Assembly (NCBI RefSeq): GCF_938039205.1
Contig: NZ_CALHVM010000010.1
Coordinates: 1 to 44,796, forward strand
Reading direction: 5' to 3'
Length of the DNA stretch: 44,796 nt
From: an uncultured Campylobacter sp.
Lineage (GTDB): Bacteria; Campylobacterota; Campylobacteria; Campylobacterales; Campylobacteraceae
This document shows positions 8,502 to 16,154 of this stretch, one piece after another; the first letter of the stretch is position 1; the number at the start of each line of letters is the position of its first letter. The notes under the pieces were generated by a model. The model saw only the letters and a program-made list of their open reading frames with translations. It was not told the origin of the DNA and did not search any database. The position numbers and the translations under genes are program-made.

Positions 8502-9412
8502 TGCGTGATCTCCCTATTTACGGATTTGCCCGTAGTTTCTCTAGTCTGCTCGAGCGGATTTTTGGCATATCCGCTATTCATTATCCCGACTAACTTATTA
8601 CCGCTTCTTAGAAGTATTTGTTTTGCAGTCTGATGAATGACCAATACGTCGAATTTTCCGTCTTTTTTGAGGTGAGTGTTTAAAATGCTCTCCTTATTGG
8701 TCTCATCGTATAAGAATACCGACGGGATGGTCTTAGTGCTGTTAAAGCCTAAATACGTGAATACTCCGTCGTCGTAAGCAAAATCGGGAGCTATCGTTTC
8801 GCTGCCTTTATTGACATGCATATAAAACTCCCAATTCCTAGGTATCGTAGTGCGCTTTAAATCTTTTTCTATCTCCTCTTCGGCCTTGGCGCGCTCTTTA
8901 GCTAGCTGTTCGCTTGCGGCCGCGGCTTGAAGATCCAAAGGATAGAGGAATTCGACGCGGTAATTGGTCTTTTTAGAGCTTTGCAAAGAGAGGTCGAATA
9001 CGTAAATACGCTTATTGGTCGTAACTATGAGGTTCGTTTTCCAATCCTCCTCATTAGGCTGGATCACCAAAGATTGATCGTATTGAATTTGGTTGCCGTC
9101 CTCGTCGTAGGCCTGTTGCTGTTCGGTAGGTTGAGCGACGTAAGATTTTGGCTTGATGAAAAGAAAATTCTCCTTATCGACTAGATCCCAGCCGTCGCTA
9201 AAACCCGTCGCGATATTTACTATCCTTTCGTCGTCAGCAAATTTGACCATCGAGACGTATCCGTTTTTGGCGTTGATCAAAAATACGTCGTTCGCGTCAT
9301 ATTGTGCAAACGTCATCCTTTTGTCGGCTTTAGCGGATTCCGGGACGTTTAGGGCGTATAAGTTTGCGCCAAGTCCTAAAATAAGCAAAGATGAGATAAT
9401 GCTTGTTTTCAT
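8498..9412 (-). CDS. virB9: VirB9 core-complex protein
   Basis: A 304-residue TrbG/VirB9/CagX-family protein with an N-terminal signal peptide (about residues 1-20, ending ANLYA). The N-terminal domain includes TFAQYDANDVFLINAKNGYVS. The C-terminal half holds NWEFYMHVNKGSETIAPDFAYDDGVFTYLGF, typical of the outer-membrane cap domain. With VirB7 and VirB10 it forms the outer-membrane core of the channel. It overlaps both neighbours by 4 nt. The slightly long acidic insert between the two domains is not unusual. Confidence 0.92.
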   Translation of the reverse strand: MKTSIISSLLILGLGANLYALNVPESAKADKRMTFAQYDANDVFLINAKNGYVSMVKFADDERIVNIATGFSDGWDLVDKENFLFIKPKSYVAQPTEQQQAYDEDGNQIQYDQSLVIQPNEEDWKTNLIVTTNKRIYVFDLSLQSSKKTNYRVEFLYPLDLQAAAASEQLAKERAKAEEEIEKDLKRTTIPRNWEFYMHVNKGSETIAPDFAYDDGVFTYLGFNSTKTIPSVFLYDETNKESILNTHLKKDGKFDVLVIHQTAKQILLRSGNKLVGIMNSGYAKNPLEQTRETTGKSVNREITQ

Positions 9413-9735
9413 CGGTCGATACCCTTTTTATTGTTTTCATTAAATTTTCTGATAGCGGATAATACGTTTGGGATGAGTTCTTCTCTACGTTTTTTAAACT
9501 CATCCATAGACTCTTGCCTGATTTTATTTCTAAACTTAGTCTCCTCGGCATTGACGGCGGCATTTATAAAGCTGCTTAGTAGAAGGCCTATGACGATGCC
9601 TACGGCGTAGATGTTTAAGCCCTCAGACGCTTGATCGATCCGTAAAAGGAAAATTGGACAAAATACGAGTAAGACTATGGCCGAGATATAGATCGTCGTC
9701 CTTACTACCCCGAAATTTAGTATTTTTCTGATCAC
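9409..9735 (-). CDS. Small two-helix membrane protein between virB8 and virB9
   Basis: A 108-residue protein with two predicted membrane helices (about residues 10-30 and 42-62) joined by a short loop, then a basic, Glu/Lys-rich cytoplasmic tail. No family is recognised. It overlaps virB9 by 4 nt and starts 11 nt after virB8, so it is translated with the core complex. The canonical virB order has no gene at this position. It could be an assembly accessory, an exclusion factor or a lineage-specific channel subunit. Confidence 0.65.
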   Translation of the reverse strand: MIRKILNFGVVRTTIYISAIVLLVFCPIFLLRIDQASEGLNIYAVGIVIGLLLSSFINAAVNAEETKFRNKIRQESMDEFKKRREELIPNVLSAIRKFNENNKKGIDR

Positions 9736-9746
9736 TTTTTGCTCCT

Positions 9747-10427
9747 TTATCTCGAAATTTCGATATCTACGCGGTAGGTCAAGACCTTAAAGCCTAGCGG
9801 ATTTTCCAGCCTCTCTTGCTCGGTGATCAGCTCATTTGGCGCGTAGTCGTAGCTTAGAGTAGCTATCTTAGCCGTTTTTGTAGAGATTTTTGAGCTAACG
9901 TCCACGCTTTCCTCGTTAAAGCGTATGGTAGAAGTCTTCACGCCGTTGCTCTCGCCTAAAACTACCGAGTTTATGTCTATCTTCACTTCGGTTTTGTTTT
10001 TTAATCTCTCGGCTCTGCCGTTTGACCCGACATATACGCTTCTATACTCCTCGGCCACTTTAGGACTGGAGAGAATTTGAGTTTTTATATAGTCTTGCTG
10101 CAAAATTTCGTAGTAATACCCTTCCCTGATCTTTACGTATGTAGCTATGAAATATTTGTCCAAAGCCTCGTTTTTGGTCAACACCTCGTCTTTTACGGAG
10201 GTTACGATATCTACCATTCCAGTGGTATCGTTTACCCTGATAACGTAAGGCTCTACGGTTTTTAAAGGCGTCAAAAGCGCCACCGCCCCGACCGAAATGG
10301 CCGCGATAAAAAGAGAGATAAAGGCTACAAGCCAAGCTCTGCCGTTAGATTTGGCCACCAAATACCTGATGCTGGCCTCGTATGTTAGCGATGAGTTTAT
10401 ATCGTAGTCGTCTTTTTTAGCAGCCAT
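9747..10427 (-). CDS. virB8: VirB8 inner-membrane assembly protein
   Basis: A 226-residue VirB8/TrbF-like protein. It has a short cytoplasmic N terminus, one membrane helix (about residues 33-55) and a periplasmic NTF2-like domain containing EPYVIRVNDTTGMVDIV. I choose the ATG at 10427, reading MAAKKDDYD, instead of an upstream in-frame ATG at 10475. Its A is shared with the TGA stop of the VirB7-like gene, and AAGG sits just upstream, a typical coupled start. VirB8 nucleates assembly of the inner-membrane platform. Confidence 0.9.
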   Translation of the reverse strand: MAAKKDDYDINSSLTYEASIRYLVAKSNGRAWLVAFISLFIAAISVGAVALLTPLKTVEPYVIRVNDTTGMVDIVTSVKDEVLTKNEALDKYFIATYVKIREGYYYEILQQDYIKTQILSSPKVAEEYRSVYVGSNGRAERLKNKTEVKIDINSVVLGESNGVKTSTIRFNEESVDVSSKISTKTAKIATLSYDYAPNELITEQERLENPLGFKVLTYRVDIEISR

Positions 10428-10609
10428 CAAAGAACCTTGCCTTCTTCTTGTTTGGTTTGATTGACGGGAGACCAATCTTTGCTATCGAATAGATCCTCCC
10501 ACTTGGCGGCCGAGCTTTCCTGCGGCGCGTTGCTGGGCAAGCTTTTATTTGTCGCCGCGCATCCCGCGAAACAAAACGTCGCGATAAAAATAAATATCAA
10601 ATTTCTCAT
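10427..10609 (-). CDS. virB7: VirB7-like small lipoprotein
   Basis: A 60-residue lipoprotein with signal MRNLIFIFIATFCFAGC and the lipobox cysteine at residue 17. The mature part is about 44 residues, polar and without clear structure. VirB7 is defined more by size and position than by sequence. This gene sits exactly where virB7 belongs, between virB6 and virB8, and its stop codon overlaps the virB8 start by one base. It probably anchors VirB9 at the outer membrane. The functional assignment rests on context. Confidence 0.7.
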   Translation of the reverse strand: MRNLIFIFIATFCFAGCAATNKSLPSNAPQESSAAKWEDLFDSKDWSPVNQTKQEEGKVL

Positions 10610-10610
10610 A

Positions 10611-11564
10611 TCATCTCCTGTATAATCTTTTGCCTATGCTTCTACCCATAGCCTGCCCCATCCTAGAGACCACCCCGTTCGCGCCGGGCGCGCGCAAGAA
10701 TTGACCGTATTTATATGCCGCGTATCCCATGCCTCCGGCTACGGCTCCCGCGCCTCTCATGCTAGAGCCTATGGCAGAGCCGACTGCGGTATCGAACGAA
10801 ACTTGAGCGAGCCCCTGGGCAAGGCCTTTTGCAAGGCTTAAAAGACTACCCATAGTTAGGCCAATAACAAACATTTGAAAGATAACCCTAATAGTTTGAT
10901 CTCCAGATATACCAACTATCCATTTGCTCATAATTTCCGTAACTATTTTCATAAAAAGACCTACAAAAAATACGGTAAAGACGTTGGCTAAAAATAGATT
11001 AAACCACTGGATCGAAATTTGCCTAGTCTGCTTATAAAGAAAGCATATGAAAGCTAAAGGAAACACTAGTATCAAAATCGATAAGGTAAGTGACGTGCCT
11101 AAAACGGTAAAAAATGCGGGCAATAACCCTATAAGAAACCCCGCCCAAAACAAGAGGGCGTATAATCCGCCGACGTATTCATGGTTTTTTAGAATAGTAT
11201 CGCTAATTTTATGAGCGACACCATATAAGCTATCTATGGATTTATATAATCCCAAATCGCCGCCCCCGGCCCAGGCATTAAGGCCTTTAAAGGCATCGGT
11301 AATGATAGCTATATACGCGCCTCCGCCTAGGCAAATAGAGCAGATCACGGCCTTTGTGAAGATATTCCAAAGTATAGTCCTCATCGGCTCCTGAGTCCTG
11401 CCATACATAACCTCTAAGCCTTGATAGATAATAGAAATCAAAACGCAGGAGGCTATCACTAGCCCCAAGGTGTCTATCTTGTCGGTTACGGTCTTGTCCG
11501 CAGCCTTGTCAAGAAATACATTTATTTCTTTACCAAGGTCTTGAAATAAGGTTGAACCGCTCAT
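10611..11564 (-). CDS. virB6: VirB6 polytopic channel protein
   Basis: A 317-residue TrbL/VirB6-type protein with at least five or six hydrophobic segments (roughly residues 30-48, 68-95, 130-150, 158-178, 188-210 and 226-245). A Gly/Ala-rich C-terminal tail ends in basic residues. VirB6 forms part of the inner-membrane translocation path. It lies 9 nt after virB5 and one base before the VirB7-like gene. Confidence 0.85.
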   Translation of the reverse strand: MSGSTLFQDLGKEINVFLDKAADKTVTDKIDTLGLVIASCVLISIIYQGLEVMYGRTQEPMRTILWNIFTKAVICSICLGGGAYIAIITDAFKGLNAWAGGGDLGLYKSIDSLYGVAHKISDTILKNHEYVGGLYALLFWAGFLIGLLPAFFTVLGTSLTLSILILVFPLAFICFLYKQTRQISIQWFNLFLANVFTVFFVGLFMKIVTEIMSKWIVGISGDQTIRVIFQMFVIGLTMGSLLSLAKGLAQGLAQVSFDTAVGSAIGSSMRGAGAVAGGMGYAAYKYGQFLRAPGANGVVSRMGQAMGRSIGKRLYRR

Positions 11565-11573
11565 ATTATTGCT

Positions 11574-12299
11574 TTACTTTCCTCTAAACGATAGTCCGAC
11601 GGGCTGTGCTTCACCCTTAAGATAAAGCTCCCTCTCTTGCTCTTTTAGAGCATCCTTTTGCCTTTGCCTGGTAAGCTGATAAATTTCTATTTGAGTTTTT
11701 TCGGCCTCCAAAAGAGCTACCTGGGTTTGGATAGCGTTGCCGATATCTACGCTTTCTTTGATATCTTTCGAGCTTTTGAGTTTTTTAGAAAGCTTATTGA
11801 TCGTAGAGACGTGATCGCTGATATCTTCGCTGCGCTCTATGTAAAATTGAACTTCTTTGAATGTATCTTGACGTTTTTGGCGACAAATGGTTTGCTGGTC
11901 TTTTTCTATGAGCTTATCGTCGCAATAGTCGTATTTTAGAAATTTGTCCATAAGCTCTTTTTCTTTAGGGCTAAGCTCGCTTTCGTTGCCGTAAGCGCCC
12001 GATATGCCCATGATAGAGCCCTTTAGGCTTTTTGCTTGGGCATAGATATCTTTTAGCTCCTCGACGAAGGCTACGGCGTCTCTGATGCCCGTTTTCGTGG
12101 CGAGCTCCTTTGCGTAGGCGTCTATTTGATTTTTATAGTGCTGCGTAGTCCTCACCCACCTATCGGCCTCTTCCAGCCAAGTTTTGACCTGCTCGAAGAA
12201 TTCGGTCTGTCTTTGTCCGAATGCCGCTCCATCGTAAACGGGGATGCCCGAAGCCGCTAAATTTAAAGCTACAGCCAAGCTTAAAACCAATTTTTTCAT
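11574..12299 (-). CDS. virB5: VirB5-like minor pilin
   Basis: A 241-residue exported protein with an N-terminal signal peptide (MKKLVLSLAVALNLAASG). The mature part is almost entirely helical and Gln/Lys/Glu-rich with a short region carrying two CxxKxx-type cysteines near residue 125. This is the usual picture for VirB5/TrbJ family proteins, which sit at the pilus tip and contact recipient cells. The position between virB4 and virB6 is canonical. Sequence identity is weak in this family, so context carries much of the call. Confidence 0.78.
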   Translation of the reverse strand: MKKLVLSLAVALNLAASGIPVYDGAAFGQRQTEFFEQVKTWLEEADRWVRTTQHYKNQIDAYAKELATKTGIRDAVAFVEELKDIYAQAKSLKGSIMGISGAYGNESELSPKEKELMDKFLKYDYCDDKLIEKDQQTICRQKRQDTFKEVQFYIERSEDISDHVSTINKLSKKLKSSKDIKESVDIGNAIQTQVALLEAEKTQIEIYQLTRQRQKDALKEQERELYLKGEAQPVGLSFRGK

Positions 12300-12310
12300 A
12301 GATGTCTCCT

Positions 12311-15070
12311 TTATGCCGCTTCGTATAGCTTTTTTAAGCTATGAAGCCTTTGTTCGTAATTTAGATTCTTGTCTTTATTGATCTTTTCTATGCTCTCTAT
12401 ATAGCCCTTGGTAGTAGAAAGTATTTTTAAATTCGTCCTTCCGACGTGAGCTAAATTTATCGAGGCCACGGCTCTTTCGTTTGCCTTTTTGATCAAAAAT
12501 CTATATGCGGCCGGGTCTGTGTTAATAGCAAATTCGTATTCTTCTTGGGTAAGTTTTAAGACGCCGCAGTAGTTTTCTTTCTTGCCTTTTGGGTTTGCCA
12601 GGATCAGCACGGCCGCGCTTTGTTGTATGATGGCAGGAGCTATAGGGATTTCGGAGAAGTCTTCGACGGATTGAGTGCCTAAAACTATAAAGCCGTTTTT
12701 CTTTCTGATAGTCTTTTCCTGGTTAAAAATTTCATCGGCTACGACGCGGTTCCTGATCCAGTCCCAGGCCTCATCTATAAAAAGGGCGAAGCGTCTGCCG
12801 TCCGTTAGATCAAATATCCTCCAAAGGATATAGTGCGCGACGGCTCCGTTGATCTCATTGTCGGCTAGCAAATCAGTTCCGTCTATGCCGTAGACGTTGA
12901 TATCCTCGTCGTTAAAATTTAGCTCGTCCGTTTCATTATCGAATACCCAGCCGAACTTATTGCCCCTTTGCCAAAGCTCTAAGCGCGATCTTAAAGAGTT
13001 GGTCTCGTTAGAGTCCTCCGTAAGATGCTCTAGGACTAAAGAAATACCGAATTTTCTCTCCTCTTTTTCAAAATTGAACATCACACTTTCTATGGCCGCA
13101 TTTAAATTTTTCTCTTCCAAAGTCGTTAAAATTTCGCCGTTTTTAGTGACGAGCATTTTGATCAAAATTTTAAGTTTTCTGAGGTTTTCGGGCGTAGTAT
13201 CGACCATAAACGGGTTAAACCCAGTAGGCGCTCCGCCGTCTATGGAAATGTATTTGCCCCCAAGAGCGATGATATTGCCCATTGCGCCCTTGTCTTTATC
13301 CAGGTAAAAATACGTAGCTTTTTTCTTGTTTTCGGGGAGAGAGTCTAAGAAAGTGGATCTGTCTTGAAATTTGCATAGCTGATCGAGCAAAAAATTCATT
13401 AAGACTGTTTTTCCGCTACCGCTTTGGCCGACCACTAAAGTATTGGCTAAAATATCGTCCTTGCCGAAATCATCGTCGGTTTTTATCTCGTGAAAGTTAA
13501 AATAATACGGAGTCCCGCTCGGAGTTTTTAGTATCGTGACCGCGTCTCCCCAACAGTTTTTATTTTTTCTACCAGATGCGAACCCGTGCATGGCCATTAG
13601 ACTGGCATAGTTTTTACTTGAAATGCTGTGAAGCCTTGGGCGGATGGCGAAATTTGCTGGAAACTGGGCGAAATAAGTAGCCGGTAAAGCGATATTTGAG
13701 ATCGAGGCCAAAAAGCCTATATCGCTCAGTTTGGAGACCATGGCGTTGGTCTTTTTTTCGACGTCTCTTAACGTGTCTCCGTATACGACTACCGAAAAAT
13801 GGTATTTGCCGAAGCATATACTGCCGTTAGCAAGCTCGTCGAGCGCTTCGTCGAGCTCGGCTATTTGGCTTATAGCTTCGTCTTCGGCGCTTACGAGCCT
13901 TTTTCTTTGCTTGACCAGGCCGTCTCTAGCGTCCACCTTGGCCATAGGCGTGAAGCTTTGCGTGATCGTATAATCGATGTCCATATACATAAGCGCGTCT
14001 AAGATGCCCGAATACGTAAATTGCGTATAGTCTTTAAACTCTACGGCTTTGGCGAATCTTTTCTTGCCGTCGCTGAAATTTAACTGCATGGCCGAATTTG
14101 AAAACATGATCGTATCAAGACCGCCGTTAAGATACTCGAATAACGGAGCGTTAGAGGCTCTGACTGGTTTAAACTCGCCTCCGATCAGATAGTTGTAAAA
14201 CTCGAGCTGGGATGAAAAATCGACCCCGTCTTTTTTATAAATTCCAAGCCTTGAAGGCTTAAAGGCCTCAAGGCTAGCGCTTATGGAGTCGCAATATTCG
14301 CGCATGGTTTTTACGTAGCCGTTTAGCTCTTTGACGCGTTTTTCGACGCTGTCTTTTTTGAAGCTCGATCTCTCCAGGCGTCCTAGTGGAGAATAGGCCA
14401 TCGTTAAAAATAGCTTGTTTGACTTGGTGTTTTCTTTGCTAAAGCCGTCATAGTATTTTTTATCAAGGTCATTCAAAAATTCATTTTTAAAATTCGACTC
14501 GAGCCTATCCTCGCTAGGCACTTTGCAATTATGGAAATAAAACGATACGGGCTTATCCGTAACGCTTCTAAAAAGCATATTGAGCCTATTTTTAAACTGA
14601 TCAATATCTATCTCGTCCTCGACTTCAAACGAAACTCCCTCTACTTGCCAAGTGGCGAGCAGCTCGTAGTCTTTGGTGACTACTATGTCGCCTATTAGGG
14701 TTTGGTAGGGAATAAATTTATCAAAGCTTGGATTTTTATGTAGACCGATCGCGCTGATTTTAGGAAAATCGTTGTTAAACGGCATTTTTGAATAACTTTG
14801 AGAGTTGTAGGTTTTGACTTTATAAAATTTCTTTGCTGCCGGGTTTGAGAGAAATCTCATTTTTAAGAACAGTAGCCTAAAAATAGACTCGTCCTTTTTA
14901 GAGATCGCCCTCATAATCAAAACCGACGGCACCGTGAATGCGAACATTTTTAAGTCGACGTATATGGACATCAGACCGAAAAAGGCGCAAACGAAAAACA
15001 GAGGGATGATGGGGACGCCAAAAAACATGGCCGGCCTGGTGAGTCCTTTATACATCGCCTCTGTTTGCAT
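12311..15070 (-). CDS. virB4: VirB3-VirB4 fusion, secretion ATPase
   Basis: A 919-residue protein. Residues about 1-90 look like VirB3/TrbD: GLTRPAMFFGVPIIPLFF, then a second hydrophobic stretch and a KDESIFRLLFLKMRF-type end. The rest is the VirB4/CagE ATPase. Walker A is GQSGSGKT (548-555) and Walker B is FALFIDEAWDW with the acidic pair at 766-767. A single-polypeptide VirB3-VirB4 is known from Campylobacter and Helicobacter systems and explains why no separate virB3 is present. It powers pilus biogenesis and binds other inner-membrane subunits. It begins one base after the virB2 stop. Confidence 0.93.
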   Translation of the reverse strand: MQTEAMYKGLTRPAMFFGVPIIPLFFVCAFFGLMSIYVDLKMFAFTVPSVLIMRAISKKDESIFRLLFLKMRFLSNPAAKKFYKVKTYNSQSYSKMPFNNDFPKISAIGLHKNPSFDKFIPYQTLIGDIVVTKDYELLATWQVEGVSFEVEDEIDIDQFKNRLNMLFRSVTDKPVSFYFHNCKVPSEDRLESNFKNEFLNDLDKKYYDGFSKENTKSNKLFLTMAYSPLGRLERSSFKKDSVEKRVKELNGYVKTMREYCDSISASLEAFKPSRLGIYKKDGVDFSSQLEFYNYLIGGEFKPVRASNAPLFEYLNGGLDTIMFSNSAMQLNFSDGKKRFAKAVEFKDYTQFTYSGILDALMYMDIDYTITQSFTPMAKVDARDGLVKQRKRLVSAEDEAISQIAELDEALDELANGSICFGKYHFSVVVYGDTLRDVEKKTNAMVSKLSDIGFLASISNIALPATYFAQFPANFAIRPRLHSISSKNYASLMAMHGFASGRKNKNCWGDAVTILKTPSGTPYYFNFHEIKTDDDFGKDDILANTLVVGQSGSGKTVLMNFLLDQLCKFQDRSTFLDSLPENKKKATYFYLDKDKGAMGNIIALGGKYISIDGGAPTGFNPFMVDTTPENLRKLKILIKMLVTKNGEILTTLEEKNLNAAIESVMFNFEKEERKFGISLVLEHLTEDSNETNSLRSRLELWQRGNKFGWVFDNETDELNFNDEDINVYGIDGTDLLADNEINGAVAHYILWRIFDLTDGRRFALFIDEAWDWIRNRVVADEIFNQEKTIRKKNGFIVLGTQSVEDFSEIPIAPAIIQQSAAVLILANPKGKKENYCGVLKLTQEEYEFAINTDPAAYRFLIKKANERAVASINLAHVGRTNLKILSTTKGYIESIEKINKDKNLNYEQRLHSLKKLYEAA

Positions 15071-15071
15071 C

Positions 15072-15457
15072 TTAAATATTTCCTACCAAAAGATCGGCGA
15101 TAGCTGCAGCCGAAGCTATGAGAACGGCGCCTATGATGATTGGGGCGCACTCCCTGATAGTTTGGCCGCCGAATAGCACCTTATAGCCTACCACGAATAT
15201 AGCTATGGTAACGACGGCTACGGCGGCGTATTTGAGCCAACTAACGACGTTTTCGAGCAGAGTATTGACTTTTTCTAGACCACCGCTCGCAGGCGCGGCC
15301 AAGATATCGGTCGGAAAGAAAATTAAAATCGCAAGAGTTAAAAGAAGGGATATTTTTAAGAAATCAAAAGAGGTTAAATTTCGCTTATAGGTTGCCCCCC
15401 CCCCCCGCAAGAGTTTGCTGAAACAAGGCTTAGTTCAGCGGACTTATTTGAAATCAT
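15072..15457 (-). CDS. virB2: VirB2 major pilin, apparently phase-OFF
   Basis: The body encodes a VirB2/TrbC pilin: a hydrophobic leader ending about PTDILAA, a short mature N terminus (PASGGLEKV), then two long hydrophobic helices and LVGNI at the end. The best start is the ATG at 15457, with GGAG 11 nt upstream, reading MISNKSAELSLVSANSC. From there a run of 12 G follows, and the frame then ends after QPISEI at a TAA. A tract of 13 or 10 G would join this start to the pilin frame. The only in-frame start for the sequence as given is a TTG at 15410, inside the tract edge and without a ribosome site. I therefore read the gene as intact but switched off by one-base slippage, or as miscounted at the homopolymer. 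Confidence 0.8.
15395..15406 (-). repeat. Homopolymeric G12 contingency tract in virB2
   Basis: Twelve consecutive C on the plus strand (12 G in the coding sense) lie within the first 21 codons of virB2. Poly-G tracts of 8 or more are the classic slipped-strand phase-variation signal in Campylobacter. This is the only homopolymer of that class in the window; the next longest G run inside a gene is 7. Lengths 10 and 13 restore the pilin frame and length 12 does not. Confidence 0.9.
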
Positions 15458-15482
15458 TGCTTTAATTGCTCCTTTTTTAAGA

Positions 15483-15743
15483 TTATTTTTCATCGGTTTT
15501 CTCAGATTTTTTAGCTGAAAGGCCTATTGGCTTGCTTTCATCAATCAGATATTGCGCCCTTTTGGCGTTATGGCAGTTAGCCATTTCTTCTGCGTTCATT
15601 TTTGACGCTTTTTCGCATTTTGCGATCTTGGCCGCTCTAGCATCGTCGTTTTTCTCATAGTAGTCCACGGTATATATTTCTTCCTTCCCGCAACCCGCTA
15701 AGAAAAAAGCGCCGATAATCGAAACGGCTATGATTTTTTTCAT
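15483..15743 (-). CDS. eexN: EexN-family entry-exclusion lipoprotein
   Basis: An 86-residue lipoprotein with signal MKKIIAVSIIGAFFLAGC and the lipobox cysteine at residue 18. The mature part contains YTVDYYEKNDDARAAKIAKC and, later, MANCHNAKRAQ. This DYY...C...NC.NA pattern is typical of EexN proteins of type IV systems, which block redundant entry of the same plasmid. It is the first gene of the transfer operon. It has a strong AAAGGAG ribosome site and lies 25 nt before the virB2 ATG, so entry exclusion would be expressed whatever the virB2 phase state. Confidence 0.82.
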   Translation of the reverse strand: MKKIIAVSIIGAFFLAGCGKEEIYTVDYYEKNDDARAAKIAKCEKASKMNAEEMANCHNAKRAQYLIDESKPIGLSAKKSEKTDEK

Positions 15744-15771
15744 TCGCGCTCCTTTGTATAGATTTTGTTTA

Positions 15772-15816
15772 ATTATAACATAACTTTTTGGGCTAAAATC
15801 CGCAATGTGTTATAAT
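15772..15816. promoter_or_regulatory. Divergent promoters with symmetric -10 boxes
   Basis: Between the transfer operon (minus) and the HTH gene (plus) lies a perfect inverted repeat, ATTATAACA (15772-15780) and TGTTATAAT (15808-15816). Each arm contains a consensus TATAAT facing outward. For the plus strand a TTGGGC -35 (15788-15793) is spaced 17 bp from the -10 (15811-15816). The minus-strand -35 region is weak. The symmetry suggests joint control, perhaps by the adjacent HTH protein. Confidence 0.6.
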
Positions 15817-15893
15817 TGTTCGCAATCAATTCTAAAATTGCCGTTATTAAAATCGTAGCGTATTTTTTTACTAAAATCAAGAAAGAGCTAACT

Positions 15894-16154
15894 ATGGACG
15901 ATCGCGAGAGGATTTATACGCTCAATAAAAGGGAGATGGTCAAGGACTTGGATATGTCCTTGACGACTTTTTACAACTGGCGCAAATATAGGCCTAAAGT
16001 TTTTGACCTTATCTGCTCATACTACAAAGGCGAACTAGAAAGCCTGACTCCACTAGAACAAGAGATGCTGAAGTATTTTAGAGAACTTAGCAACAAAGAC
16101 CAAGAGATACAAACGGCCGAGATGAAGCTTAGAAACCTCAAATCAAAACCCTAG
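15894..16154 (+). CDS. Small HTH regulator next to the transfer promoter
   Basis: An 86-residue protein, taking the ATG at 15894 (MDDRERIYTLNKREM) with AAGAAAGAG upstream instead of an in-frame ATG 26 codons earlier. The segment TLNKREMVKDLDMSLTTFYNWRKYRP looks like a helix-turn-helix, followed by a charged helical tail. Similar small HTH proteins are encoded at 29698-29943 and at the start of 32365-33291. It is transcribed away from the transfer operon, so a repressor of that promoter is the simplest inference. Its stop overlaps the repA stop tail-to-tail at 16151-16154. Confidence 0.65.
   Translation: MDDRERIYTLNKREMVKDLDMSLTTFYNWRKYRPKVFDLICSYYKGELESLTPLEQEMLKYFRELSNKDQEIQTAEMKLRNLKSKP

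Noticed and set aside
9330..9563. Minus-strand open frame overlapping virB9 and the small membrane gene
   Set aside because: It lies entirely in another frame of two well-supported coupled genes and has basic, non-protein-like composition.
10428..10475. Upstream extension of virB8 to ATG 10475
   Set aside because: It would place 16 Arg/Gln-rich codons over the VirB7-like gene; the TGATG junction with AAGG upstream is the normal coupled start.
15072..15410. virB2 starting at TTG 15410
   Set aside because: The TTG lies at the edge of the G tract with no ribosome site, whereas ATG 15457 has GGAG and a sensible spacing; phase variation explains the frame better.
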